From assembly GCF_000300975.2 (NCBI RefSeq), contig NZ_AEEC02000004.1, positions 1 through 64,000 of the forward strand: a stretch of 64,000 nt of DNA, written 5' to 3'. The first letter of the stretch is position 1, and each line of letters begins with the position of its first letter. The DNA is from Herbaspirillum frisingense GSF30 (lineage in GTDB: Bacteria > Pseudomonadota > Gammaproteobacteria > Burkholderiales > Burkholderiaceae_D). A program made the position numbers and the translations under genes. Positions 28,989-37,495 of this stretch are shown here, piece by piece. The notes below the pieces were generated by a model. The model had not been told where the DNA came from and ran no database searches. It saw only the letters and a list, made by a program, of their open reading frames with translations.

Positions 28989-29842
28989 TGCGATAAAAGA
29001 ACAGTCCGGGCAACCGGACCTGGGCGGCCCAAGACGACGCATGAGAGATCGTCGGCCGCATGAGCTCAGCTCTAGGAGGAGACGTGGTGGCTGTGCGTAC
29101 GCGCACCGCAGGCCAGCCAGCCTTGCGGCGCAGGATCATCATCGACCAACCCGGCATTTCCATGCCGGGCGCTGCTGCATGTGCGCTCCCGGTTTGCGCC
29201 TGCGATGCCAACCTGATTGCGGTTGCGTCGCATCGTTCGCATTGCTCTCCCGCCTCTGCCTTCCTCCCGCTTTTCCCCTCTCTCCCCGAACTACTTCATC
29301 GCCCTGCAAGGCGCTCCCGTACTGGTGTTGCGCCGGTCATGGGCAAACCGCGCCTGCGCGCTTCAGGTCTCCATGGCTGCGTCCCCGCGCACCGTGCAGA
29401 GGCATTCACGGATCTTATTTCTGGCATGGATATTGCTGACAGGAACACTGTCGCTGCCGTGACGCCACGCGCGCCACATCGCAGTTTTCGGCCTGCTCCA
29501 GTGGGTGCCAGCGCGGCTGCTGGCCGAGAACTGCATCATCAGGGAAGTTGCGTATTGCCTGACCCGGTGGCATATGTCGTACAATGCGCCCGCCGCCTGT
29601 TGCGCATGGGTAATTTGTCTGCAGCGGGTCCACCGTGGGGGTGGTCTTCGAAAGAAGGCGCCAGGTGTGGATCAAACAATGCTGGCAAAGATCCTTGTTA
29701 GCACACAGAATAGGCAGCACGGCAGAGAACAATAACAGGCTCGTCAATACGGCCGGCCAGCCCGGTTCCGGGCGCCGCGCAAGCGGTTTCGGAATGGGGC
29801 TTTTGATACACTACGTAAAAAATTTTTCCAGGAGGTCACACA
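28989..29842 (+). other. 854-bp spacer between gdhA and gltI
   Basis: No convincing gene. Short perfect hairpins lie at 29004-29019 (GTCCGG, loop GCAA, CCGGAC) and 29150-29169 (CCCGGCAT, loop TTCC, ATGCCGGG), neither with a T run. A strong Shine-Dalgarno (AGGAGGAG, about 29073-29080) precedes a GTG, but the frame it opens (to 29701) has a scattered composition with no recognisable domain. The gltI promoter should lie near the right end. Confidence 0.5.
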
Positions 29843-30790
29843 ATGAAGTTATTGAAGCTAGCAGGGGTTTTGGTTGGGGCAAGCGTGCTGATGAGCTCGG
29901 TGCATGCCGAGGAATTCACTGGCCGTCTGAAGAAGATCAAGGACTCCGGCACTCTGACGCTGGGCGTGCGCGATTCGTCGATTCCTTTCTCGTATCTGGA
30001 TGACAAGCAGTCCTATCAAGGCTACTCGATCGACCTGTGCCTGAAGGCAGCAACTGCGATCCAGAAGAAGCTGGGTCTGACTTCGCTGAACATCAAGATG
30101 GTTCCGGTGACTTCGGCCACCCGTATCCCCCTGATCGCCAACGGCACCACCGACATCTCCTGCGACTCCGCGACCAACAACCAGGAACGCTGGAACCAGG
30201 TGGCCTTCTCGATGACCGAGTTCGTGACCGCCAACAAGTTCCTGTCCAAGAAGTCGGCCAATCTGAAGACTCTGGATGACCTGAAGGGCAAGACCGTGGT
30301 CTCGACCTCCGGCACCTCCAACCTGAAGCAGATCACCGCGCTGAACGCCGAACGCAACCTGGGCATGAACATCCTGGCTGCCAAGGACCACGCTGAAGCC
30401 TTCCTGATGGTGGAAACCGGCCGTGCCGCCGCCTTCGTAATGGATGACATCCTGCTGTCCTCGCTGGCGGCCAACTCCAAGGCACCTGCCGACTACCAGG
30501 TCTCTTCGGAAGCCCTGTCGGTCGAGCCGTACGGCCTGATCCTGCCGAAGGGTGACAACGACTTCAAGAAGGTCGTCGACGACGCCCTGACCGTGGTCTA
30601 CAAGGGTGACGACATCAAGAAGATCTACGCGAAGTGGTTCCAGTCGCCGATCCCGCCCAAGGGTGTCAACCTGAACGTGCCGATGAGCCCGCAACTGCAG
30701 GCAGTGATGGCCAAGCCGACCGATTCCTACGATCCGGCCGCCTACGCTGTGGTGCCGGAAGCCCAGAAGAACATGGGCAAGAAGAAGTAA
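29843..30790 (+). CDS. gltI: glutamate/aspartate ABC transporter substrate-binding protein
   Basis: This 315-residue periplasmic binding protein has a signal peptide (about 1-22, ending VHA) and the GltI-type solute-binding domain (GVRDSSIPFSYLD, GYSIDLC, CDSATNN, TSGTSN, VMDDILL). It captures glutamate or aspartate for the permeases encoded downstream. AGGAGG sits seven bases before the start. A terminator between it and gltJ suggests that it is made in excess over the membrane components, which is usual for binding proteins. Confidence 0.92.
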   Translation: MKLLKLAGVLVGASVLMSSVHAEEFTGRLKKIKDSGTLTLGVRDSSIPFSYLDDKQSYQGYSIDLCLKAATAIQKKLGLTSLNIKMVPVTSATRIPLIANGTTDISCDSATNNQERWNQVAFSMTEFVTANKFLSKKSANLKTLDDLKGKTVVSTSGTSNLKQITALNAERNLGMNILAAKDHAEAFLMVETGRAAAFVMDDILLSSLAANSKAPADYQVSSEALSVEPYGLILPKGDNDFKKVVDDALTVVYKGDDIKKIYAKWFQSPIPPKGVNLNVPMSPQLQAVMAKPTDSYDPAAYAVVPEAQKNMGKKK

Positions 30791-30818
30791 TCGGCGCATT
30801 TCCTGGTGCAATCTGACG

Positions 30819-30846
30819 AAACGGGGGCCTGTCCCCCGTTTTGTTT
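30819..30846 (+). terminator. intergenic terminator between gltI and gltJ
   Basis: A stem of AAACGGGGG with CCCCCGTTT (30819-30827 and 30833-30841) has a 5-base loop and is followed by a short T-rich run. It lies 28 bp after gltI. It probably stops most transcripts, leaving lower expression of gltJKL. Confidence 0.8.
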
Positions 30847-30995
30847 AGCCGGTGTCAAAGCGTTTGCCATGGGGCAAGGCGTTTTTCCACGTCACCGGAC
30901 CTGACCCTACAAGAAGCGGCGCGGCATTTGCCTGGTGACCGCGCCCGACAGATAAAACGACTCGACACAGACTCGAACCACAGACGAGGCCATTT

Positions 30996-31745
30996 ATGCA
31001 CTACAACTGGAACTGGGGAATCTTCTGGGAGATGTCTCCCGATGGCATCCCCTATATCGATACGCTGCTGGCAGGCCTGAAATGGACACTGGCCACCGCC
31101 GCATGCGCCTGGATCATGGCACTGATCCTGGGCACCATCTTCGGTACCTTGCGTACCACCACCAAACCATGGGTCGTGCGCATCGCCAACGGCTATGTGG
31201 AACTGTTCCGCAACATTCCGCTGCTGGTACAGATGTTCCTGTGGTACTTCGTGATGCCGGAACTGCTGCCCGGCGCCCTCGGCGACTGGATCAAGAGCCT
31301 GCCGGACGCGTCCTTCGTGACCGCGACCCTGGCCTTGGGCTTCTTCACTTCCTCACGTGTGGCCGTGCAGGTCACTACCGGTATCCAGGCATTGCCGCGC
31401 GGCCAGCGCATGGCAGGTGCGGCACTGGGCCTGACCCCGGTGCAGACCTATCGCTACGTGCTGCTGCCGATGGCCTTCCGCATCATCATCCCGGCGCTGA
31501 CCAACGAGTTTGCCGCGATCATCAAGAACAGCTCGGTGGCGCTGACCATCGGCCTGGTCGAACTGACTGCCGCGACCTACTCGATGCGTGAGTTCACCTT
31601 CCAGACCTTCGAGGCCCTGACCGGTGCCACCATCATCTACCTGATCATTTCCGTCATCGCCCTGTTCATGGCGCGCCTGCTGGAAAAGGTCACCGCCGTC
31701 CCGGGTTACATCACCGGCGGCAGCACCAGCGCAGGAGGGCATTGA
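30996..31745 (+). CDS. gltJ: glutamate/aspartate ABC transporter permease
   Basis: This 249-residue HisM-type permease has about five hydrophobic segments, the conserved VELFRNIPLLVQMFLWYF and the ATPase-docking loop SRVAVQVTTGIQALPRGQ. With GltK it forms the inner-membrane channel of the GltIJKL importer. It follows gltI after 205 bp that include the terminator. Confidence 0.92.
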   Translation: MHYNWNWGIFWEMSPDGIPYIDTLLAGLKWTLATAACAWIMALILGTIFGTLRTTTKPWVVRIANGYVELFRNIPLLVQMFLWYFVMPELLPGALGDWIKSLPDASFVTATLALGFFTSSRVAVQVTTGIQALPRGQRMAGAALGLTPVQTYRYVLLPMAFRIIIPALTNEFAAIIKNSSVALTIGLVELTAATYSMREFTFQTFEALTGATIIYLIISVIALFMARLLEKVTAVPGYITGGSTSAGGH

Positions 31746-31748
31746 TCC

Positions 31749-32444
31749 ATGTTCAGCAATTTCGATTTCGACGTCATCCAGCGCTCCTGGGTCTATCTCT
31801 TTACGACCGGCCTGAAGTTCACCCTGATCCTGACCTTCTCGGCCATGCTGGGCGGCATCATCCTGGGTACGCTGCTGGCGATGATGCGTCTGTCGTCCAA
31901 CAAGCCGCTGTCGTTCATCGCGACCACCTACGTCAACCTGATCCGCTCCATTCCGCTGGTGCTGGTGATCTTCTGGTTCTACTTCCTGGTGCCCTTCATC
32001 GGTGCCTGGATCATCGGTGCCTCCGAGCCTATCCAGGTCGGGGCGTTCCAGTCGGCCCTGATCACCTTCATCCTGTTCGAAGCGGCCTACTACTGCGAGA
32101 TCATGCGTTCGGGCATCCAGTCCATTCCGCGTGGCCAGGTGTTCGCCGGTTACGCCATCGGCATGAACTACTGGCAGATGATGGGCAACGTGGTGTTGCC
32201 GCAGGCCTTCCGCAACATGACCCCGATCCTGCTGACCCAGACCATCGTGCTGTTCCAGGACGTGTCGCTGGTGTACGTGCTGGGTTCGGTGCCGGACTTC
32301 GTCACCAGCGCTTCCAAGATCGCCCAGCGTGACGGTCGTCTGGTGGAAATGTACCTGTTCGTAGCCGTGGTCTACTTCGTGCTCAGCTTCGGTCTGTCGA
32401 CCCTGGTCAAGCGCTTCCAGAAGAAGATCGCCATCATCCGCTAA
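31749..32444 (+). CDS. gltK: glutamate/aspartate ABC transporter permease
   Basis: This 231-residue permease carries YVNLIRSIPLVLVIFWFYF and the docking loop AYYCEIMRSGIQSIPRGQ. It starts three bases after the gltJ stop and so is translated from the same message. Confidence 0.92.
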   Translation: MFSNFDFDVIQRSWVYLFTTGLKFTLILTFSAMLGGIILGTLLAMMRLSSNKPLSFIATTYVNLIRSIPLVLVIFWFYFLVPFIGAWIIGASEPIQVGAFQSALITFILFEAAYYCEIMRSGIQSIPRGQVFAGYAIGMNYWQMMGNVVLPQAFRNMTPILLTQTIVLFQDVSLVYVLGSVPDFVTSASKIAQRDGRLVEMYLFVAVVYFVLSFGLSTLVKRFQKKIAIIR

Positions 32445-32510
32445 AGCCTATGACGGCCGCCGCCCAGGGAGGCTGGCGGCCCAGTGAATTCAGAAATCCA
32501 GGAGAATCAA

Positions 32511-33239
32511 ATGATCGAACTCAACAATGTCAGCAAGTGGTACGGCAGCTTCCAGGTCCTGACCGACTGCTCGACCTCCGTCAAGAAGGGCGACGTGGTG
32601 GTGGTGTGCGGCCCGTCCGGTTCCGGCAAGTCCACGCTGATCAAGACCGTCAACGGCCTGGAGCCGTTCCAGAAAGGCACCATCACCGTCGATGGCGTCT
32701 CGGTGGGTGACCCCAAGACCAACCTGTCCAAGCTGCGTGCGCGCATCGGCATGGTGTTCCAGAACTTCGAACTGTTCCCGCATCTCTCGATCCGTGAGAA
32801 CCTGACCATCGGCCAGATCAAGGTGCTGGGTCGTTCCAAGGAAGAGGCGACCGAGAAGGGCCTGAAGTACCTGGACCGCGTGGGCCTGCTGGCGCACAAG
32901 GACAAGTTCCCCGGCCAGCTTTCCGGTGGCCAGCAGCAGCGTGTGGCGATTGCCCGCGCCCTGTCGATGGATCCGATCGCCATGCTGTTCGACGAACCGA
33001 CCTCGGCGCTGGACCCGGAAATGATCAATGAAGTGCTGGACGTCATGGTCGGCCTGGCCCAGGAAGGCATGACCATGATGGTCGTGACCCACGAAATGGG
33101 CTTCGCCCGCAAGGTCGCCAACCGTGTGGTCTTCATGGACAAGGGTCTGGTCGTGGAAGATTGCGCCAAGGACGAGTTCTTCGCGCAGCCGCGTTCCGAG
33201 CGCGCGCGTGACTTCTTGGCCAAGATCATCACGCACTGA
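32511..33239 (+). CDS. gltL: glutamate/aspartate ABC transporter ATP-binding protein
   Basis: This 242-residue ATPase has Walker A GPSGSGKST, signature LSGGQQQRVAIARAL, Walker B AMLFDEPTSALDPE and the His switch in VTHEM. The ATG at 32511 has AGGAG upstream; a GTG nine codons earlier is less likely. It is the last gene of the glt operon, followed by a strong hairpin. Confidence 0.94.
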   Translation: MIELNNVSKWYGSFQVLTDCSTSVKKGDVVVVCGPSGSGKSTLIKTVNGLEPFQKGTITVDGVSVGDPKTNLSKLRARIGMVFQNFELFPHLSIRENLTIGQIKVLGRSKEEATEKGLKYLDRVGLLAHKDKFPGQLSGGQQQRVAIARALSMDPIAMLFDEPTSALDPEMINEVLDVMVGLAQEGMTMMVVTHEMGFARKVANRVVFMDKGLVVEDCAKDEFFAQPRSERARDFLAKIITH

Positions 33240-33262
33240 TCTTCAGCCTGTCAGCATCAGGT

Positions 33263-33300
33263 CAAGGGCCGCTCCGGCAACGGGGCGGCCCTTGTCGTTT
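33263..33300 (+). terminator. terminator of the glt operon
   Basis: A 14-bp stem (33263-33276 with 33281-33294, one G-T pair) has a GCAA tetraloop and lies 23 bp after gltL. The T tail is short (TCGTTT), so termination may be partial. Confidence 0.75.
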
Positions 33301-33453
33301 GGGCTACATCAAAAGCGGGTGGCGGCAGGGCGCCCGGAGCGCTTGACGGCTACGGTAGAATGTCGCCCTTGAAGACATCGCGGCTGGCTCTCCACAGCCC
33401 GCATGGCCGGGATGCCTCGCCTTACTCCCACTCCAGACCGAAAGATCATTGCA

Positions 33454-34488
33454 ATGAGCAACGTACTGACCATCACCCGCCCGGACGACTGGCACTTGCA
33501 CCTGCGCGACGGCGCCACCATGCGCGACGTGCTGCCGCACACCGCGCGCCAGTTCGCGCGCGCCATCGTCATGCCCAACCTGAAGCCGCCGGTGACCACC
33601 ACCGCCCAGGCTGGCGCTTATCGCGACCGTATCCTGGCGGCCCTGCCGCAAGGCATGGCCTTCGAGCCGTTGATGGTCCTGTACCTGACCGACAATACCC
33701 CGCCGGAGGAAATCCGCCGCGCCAAGGAGAGTGGCTTCGTCAAGGCCGTCAAGCTCTATCCGGCCGGTGCCACCACCAATTCGGATGCCGGCGTGACCGA
33801 TCTCTCCAAGTGCTACAAGACCCTGGAAGTGCTGCAGGAAGTGGGCATGCCCTTCCTGGTCCACGGTGAGGTGACCAATCCCGAGATCGACCTGTTCGAC
33901 CGCGAAGCAGTGTTCATCGACCGCATCATGAAGCCGCTGCGCCAGGCCATGCCGGAGCTGAAGGTGGTCTTCGAGCACATCACCACCAAGGACGCGGCGG
34001 ACTACGTGCTGGCCGGCGAAGGGCCGACCGCCGCCACCATCACCGCGCACCACCTGCTGTTCAACCGCAACGAGATGTTCAAGGGCGGCATTCGTCCGCA
34101 TTACTACTGCCTGCCGGTGCTGAAGCGCGAGACCCATCGCCAGGCCCTGGTGGCCGCCGCCACCTCCGGCAATGACAAGTTCTTCCTCGGTACCGACTCG
34201 GCCCCGCATGCCAAGGGCGCCAAGGAACATGCCTGCGGCTGTGCCGGCTGCTACACCGCGCTGCACGCGCTGGAGCTCTATGCGCAAGCCTTCGACGCCG
34301 CCGGCGCGCTGGACAAGTTCGAGGCCTTCGCCAGCTTCAACGGCCCGGACTTCTACAATCTGCCGCGCAATACCGGCACCGTCACGCTCAAGCGCGAAAG
34401 CTGGGCCATCCCGGCCGAGCTGCCGATGGGCGATGCCACGGTGGTACCGCTGTCGGCCGGCGAACAGATCAACTGGAAGATGGTCTGA
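33454..34488 (+). CDS. pyrC: dihydroorotase
   Basis: This 344-residue zinc amidohydrolase closes N-carbamoyl-L-aspartate to dihydroorotate in pyrimidine synthesis. Motifs of the PyrC class are present: WHLHLRDG with metal-binding His residues, the carboxylated Lys in [16 protein letters not shown], and GTDSAPH. Length matches the E. coli enzyme. The start at 33454 is preferred over an upstream Met at 33403 on homology. Confidence 0.95.
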   Translation: MSNVLTITRPDDWHLHLRDGATMRDVLPHTARQFARAIVMPNLKPPVTTTAQAGAYRDRILAALPQGMAFEPLMVLYLTDNTPPEEIRRAKESGFVKAVKLYPAGATTNSDAGVTDLSKCYKTLEVLQEVGMPFLVHGEVTNPEIDLFDREAVFIDRIMKPLRQAMPELKVVFEHITTKDAADYVLAGEGPTAATITAHHLLFNRNEMFKGGIRPHYYCLPVLKRETHRQALVAAATSGNDKFFLGTDSAPHAKGAKEHACGCAGCYTALHALELYAQAFDAAGALDKFEAFASFNGPDFYNLPRNTGTVTLKRESWAIPAELPMGDATVVPLSAGEQINWKMV

Positions 34489-34593
34489 CCCCCACAGGGA
34501 GGCAGCCCTGTTCCTTCGTCCCCGGCCATGGTCGCGTCAGATGATGGAGGCCATCGCCGGGATGTCCTCAACAACGAGAGAAAGGCGAGCTGT

Positions 34594-35220
34594 ATGCAAT
34601 TCGTCGATGAACTGATTACCGATTTCGACAAGGCGCTGCGCGTGATCAATGGCGTGGTGTTCGAGAGCCGTCCCAACCCGGGGCGCGGCCTGCCGGACGG
34701 GGTCATGAACGAGGCCGAGAAGCGTCACGCGGCCGGCCTGATGCGGGTCAACAATGTGGGTGAGGTGTGCGCCCAGGCGCTGTACGACGCCCAGGGCCGC
34801 TTTGCGCAGACGCCAGAGATCAAGAATGCCTTCGTCCGTGCAGGCATCGAGGAAGAGGATCACCTGGCCTGGACCGCCGAGCGTCTGCGCGAACTGGGTT
34901 CGCACACCAGCCTGCTCAATCCCTTGTGGTACGGCGGCGCCTATGTGCTGGGCAGCATCGCCGCCCGGCTGGGGGACGCTCGCAACCTGGGCTTCGTTTC
35001 CGAGACCGAGCGCCAGGTGGAGCACCACCTGATGGGCCACCTGGAAAAACTGCCGGTGCAGGACAACCGTTCCCGCGCCATCGTCGACCAGATGCGCATC
35101 GATGAGATCGAACACGGTCAGGCGGCGCGTGACCTGGGGGCGGCCGAAATGCCGGCGCCGGTCAGGGGCTTGATGAAGGCCATGGCCAAGGTGATGACCA
35201 CGGTGGCCTACCGGATTTGA
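34594..35220 (+). CDS. coq7: demethoxyubiquinone hydroxylase
   Basis: This 208-residue di-iron hydroxylase carries out a late ring hydroxylation in ubiquinone synthesis at the inner membrane. Ferritin-like iron ligands are visible in NVGEVCAQ, EEEDHLAW, ERQVEHHL and DEIEHGQ. The start at 34594 has AAAGG upstream. It follows pyrC by 105 bp and is bounded by a strong bidirectional terminator. Confidence 0.92.
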   Translation: MQFVDELITDFDKALRVINGVVFESRPNPGRGLPDGVMNEAEKRHAAGLMRVNNVGEVCAQALYDAQGRFAQTPEIKNAFVRAGIEEEDHLAWTAERLRELGSHTSLLNPLWYGGAYVLGSIAARLGDARNLGFVSETERQVEHHLMGHLEKLPVQDNRSRAIVDQMRIDEIEHGQAARDLGAAEMPAPVRGLMKAMAKVMTTVAYRI

Positions 35221-35243
35221 TCGTTACCGAATGAGCAGGAAAG

Positions 35244-35269
35244 AAAAAAGCGGCCTTGGCCGCTTTTTT
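35244..35269 (+). terminator. bidirectional intrinsic terminator
   Basis: A GCGGCC stem (35250-35255 and 35258-35263) has a 2-base spacing and is flanked by six A and six T residues. It lies between the convergent coq7 and OsmC-family genes. Confidence 0.93.
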
Positions 35270-35286
35270 CGTTGGTGCTGCCCGGC

Positions 35287-35745
35287 TTACTGCTGCTGGG
35301 CGGCCGCCGAGGAGATATCGGTCAGGTCGTCGATGATCTCGAAGGAGTGCGTCATCTCTGCGGTCTTTTCCAGCATGATTGAGGCGGAGCAATACTTGTC
35401 GTGGGATAGCTTGATGGCTCGTTCGACAACATTTGTCTTCAGATTGCGGCCGCGCACGGTGAAGTGGAAATGGATCTTGGTGAAGACCTTGGGATCGCTG
35501 TCAGCGCGCTCGGACTTCAAGGTCACGTCGCAGCCGCGCACATCCTGGCCGCTCTTGCGCAGGATCACCACCACATCATAGGCGGTGCAGCCACCGGTGC
35601 CGGCCAGCACCACTTCCATCGGCCGCGGTGCCAGGTTGCGGCCGCCGCCGTCGGGTGCGCCGTCCATCGTCAACAGGTGGCCCGAGCCCGTCTCGGCCGT
35701 AAAGGTCATGCCGGACAAGCCGGTCCAGCGCACTATGCATTCCAT
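35287..35745 (-). CDS. OsmC/YhfA-family protein
   Basis: This 152-residue protein of the OsmC superfamily carries two Cys residues in the expected positions, in GTGGCTAYDV and DKYCSAS. The superfamily includes thiol-dependent peroxidases. The C-terminal part follows the YhfA-like subgroup, whose exact role is unclear. It is monocistronic. Confidence 0.85.
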   Translation of the reverse strand: MECIVRWTGLSGMTFTAETGSGHLLTMDGAPDGGGRNLAPRPMEVVLAGTGGCTAYDVVVILRKSGQDVRGCDVTLKSERADSDPKVFTKIHFHFTVRGRNLKTNVVERAIKLSHDKYCSASIMLEKTAEMTHSFEIIDDLTDISSAAAQQQ

Positions 35746-35977
35746 CTGTATCGTCCAAATCGGTTGTGTGAGGCTGGCTATTGTAGCTTTTGCTGGCCCC
35801 GGCCGCAGCCAGGGCGGGTGGAGTAGAGCTTGCTGTGGTGAAGGTTTGTGATTATTGCGACGCAGAAAAATTGTTGAAATATTATTCAGTTATCATCCGG
35901 CGGGTGCTTGTAGATGATCATTGGAGTCAGCAGTGATGCCGCTTTCAGACGGTTACAAATAAATTTCGCAGTCGTTA

Positions 35978-36006
35978 TTGCAATGCACAAACCGCTTTGC
36001 TATATT
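35978..36006 (+). promoter_or_regulatory. sigma70-type promoter of the sRNA candidate
   Basis: TTGCAA (35978-35983), a 17-bp spacer, and TATATT (36001-36006) closely match the -35 and -10 consensus. Predicted transcription starts near 36013, 90 bases before a strong terminator. Confidence 0.65.
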
Positions 36007-36012
36007 GAATTC

Positions 36013-36102
36013 AACGGAAGTCTTGCAGCACGTAACGATGTCTCCTCCACCCTCCTCATTGGTGTGGATTAAACCCGGAACCACAGTGTCCGGGTTTTTT
36101 TT
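36013..36102 (+). ncRNA. candidate small RNA with anti-Shine-Dalgarno segments
   Basis: A predicted transcript of about 90 nt has its own promoter, no open frame, and ends in an intrinsic terminator (36071-36102). Before the terminator lie two C/U-rich stretches, CTCCTCC (36042-36048) and CCCTCCTC (36050-36057). The second sits in a hairpin loop closed by CCACC and GGTG plus TGG, so CCUCC would be exposed and can pair with ribosome binding sites. This resembles, from memory, a family of short toxic sRNAs reported in Betaproteobacteria. Identity is inference. Confidence 0.6.
36071..36102 (+). terminator. intrinsic terminator of the sRNA candidate
   Basis: AAACCCGGA (36071-36079) pairs with TCCGGGTTT (36089-36097) around a 9-base loop, and T residues run from 36095 to 36102. 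Confidence 0.92.
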
Positions 36103-36206
36103 GTCCATTTTTCCTGCGGGCCCCGGCCGAAGTTGTCCGCCGGGCAATGAAATCCTGCTGGATCGCGCCGCCGCCTGATCTTCGCGCCACAAATCCCCGA
36201 AACCTT

Positions 36207-36236
36207 TTGACGCTAAGTCCTTGAAAAGGCTATACT
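36207..36236 (+). promoter_or_regulatory. rplM-rpsI promoter
   Basis: TTGACG (36207-36212), an 18-bp spacer and TATACT (36231-36236) match sigma70 consensus well. Transcription from about 36243 would give a 134-nt leader before rplM. The leader has small hairpins but no motif I recognise. In E. coli the L13 protein represses its own operon through the leader, so similar control is possible here. Confidence 0.7.
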
Positions 36237-36376
36237 TGCCGGCTTTCCCATGCGCTCGGGAAGATAAAAGGATGAGTCCGCGAAGCGAAACACCAAGGAC
36301 AGCCGGCAACATGGGCTGACCCGCATGACCGGAACCGCCACTTTGAGCGTTTATACATTGATAGAGAAAGTCAAAC

Positions 36377-36805
36377 ATGAAGACCTTTTCCGCTAAAGCC
36401 CATGAGGTTCAGCGCGAGTGGTTCGTGATTGACGCGACGGACTTGGTCCTCGGACGTGTTGCCAGCGAAGTGGCACTCCGACTGCGCGGCAAGCACAAAC
36501 CCGAATTCACTCCGCACGTCGATACCGGTGACTTCATCGTCGTCGTCAACGCAGGCAAGCTGCGCGTGACCGGCACCAAGGCCACTGAAAAGACCTATTT
36601 CCGCCACAGCGGTTATCCGGGCGGCATCTACGAAACCAACTTCCTGAAGATGCAACAGCGTTTCCCCGGCCGTGCGCTGGAGAAGGCCGTCAAGGGCATG
36701 CTGCCCAAGGGGCCGCTGGGCTACGCCATGATCAAGAAGCTGAAGGTTTATGCAGATGGCAACCATCCGCACTCCGCGCAGCAACCGAAACCCCTCGCCC
36801 TCTAA
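36377..36805 (+). CDS. rplM: 50S ribosomal protein L13
   Basis: This 142-residue protein is a clear L13: it starts [20 protein letters not shown], and [20 protein letters not shown] and [19 protein letters not shown] follow. It binds 23S rRNA early in assembly of the large subunit. It is in an operon with rpsI, nine bases apart. Confidence 0.98.
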   Translation: MKTFSAKAHEVQREWFVIDATDLVLGRVASEVALRLRGKHKPEFTPHVDTGDFIVVVNAGKLRVTGTKATEKTYFRHSGYPGGIYETNFLKMQQRFPGRALEKAVKGMLPKGPLGYAMIKKLKVYADGNHPHSAQQPKPLAL

Positions 36806-36814
36806 GGAACAGAC

Positions 36815-37207
36815 ATGATCGGTAACTACAATTACGGAACCGGCCGTCGCAAGAGTGCAGTGGCGCGTGTTTTCATCAAGGCAGGTTCGGGCAACATCAT
36901 CGTCAATGGCAAGCCCGCAGCCGAGTACTTCTCCCGTGAAACCGGCCTGATGGTGATCCGTCAGCCGCTGGAACTGACCGGCAACGTCGAACGTTTCGAC
37001 ATCAAGGTGAACGTCCACGGTGGCGGCGAATCCGGCCAGGCCGGCGCTGTTCGCCACGGCATCACCCGCGCTCTGATCGACTACGACGCCGGCCTGAAGT
37101 CGGCTCTGTCGAACGCAGGCTTCGTCACCCGTGACGCGCGTGAAGTCGAACGTAAGAAGGTTGGTCTGCGCAAGGCACGTCGCGCAAAGCAATTCTCGAA
37201 GCGTTAA
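36815..37207 (+). CDS. rpsI: 30S ribosomal protein S9
   Basis: This 130-residue S9 protein has the N-terminal [14 protein letters not shown] and the C-terminal basic tail [17 protein letters not shown] that reaches the ribosomal P site. AAGGAA precedes the start. A strong terminator follows. Confidence 0.98.
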   Translation: MIGNYNYGTGRRKSAVARVFIKAGSGNIIVNGKPAAEYFSRETGLMVIRQPLELTGNVERFDIKVNVHGGGESGQAGAVRHGITRALIDYDAGLKSALSNAGFVTRDAREVERKKVGLRKARRAKQFSKR

Positions 37208-37225
37208 TCGTTTCTTGCATCACAG

Positions 37226-37257
37226 AAAGCCGTCGGCATGCGTGCCGACGGCTTTTT
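37226..37257 (+). terminator. terminator of rplM-rpsI
   Basis: A 13-bp perfect stem (37226-37238 with 37243-37255) has a 4-base loop followed by T residues, 18 bp after rpsI. Confidence 0.95.
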
Positions 37258-37495
37258 GCTTTTTGTTCGTCGGCCATTGCAGAGCTTTTGAGTGGAAGTG
37301 CGTGGCCCATCGTTGGCGATTCGAGCTACCTGGCCGACAGGAAAAGTCCTTGTTTCACGAAATAACTTCCTGACGGGAAATCAGCGGGAAATATTCTCCT
37401 GATAAAATGAAAAGCTTTCCAGCGCGTGTTGCACGTGCGTCCGGCGCTCGCTCGCCACGGCGATGTTTCTTCGCCTTTTTTCGCAAGGACCAGAC

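Larger units (their letters stand above)
35746..36376 (+). other. 631-bp spacer holding an sRNA candidate and the rplM promoter
   Basis: The left part (35840-36040) is richer in A and T than the neighbours. It contains a sigma70-like promoter, a small-RNA candidate at 36013-36102 and the rplM promoter with its leader (36207-36376). Open frames here (for example 35953-36378 on the minus strand) cross these elements and are not convincing genes. Confidence 0.6.

Noticed and set aside
29060-29701. 213-codon forward frame between gdhA and gltI, preceded in part by AGGAGGAG
   Set aside because: The composition is scattered, rich in Arg, Ala, Cys and Ser, with no recognisable domain, and several other frames of similar length overlap it.
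36270-36300. Hammerhead-ribozyme-like text (GATGAGTCCGCGAAGCGAAAC) in the rplM leader
   Set aside because: The core needs CUGANGA followed by a closed stem II and GAAA. Here the CU before GAUGA is missing and stem II does not pair, so the resemblance is superficial.
35953-36378. 141-codon minus-strand frame upstream of rplM
   Set aside because: It runs through the sRNA promoter and terminator and the rplM promoter and has no ribosome binding site or family resemblance.
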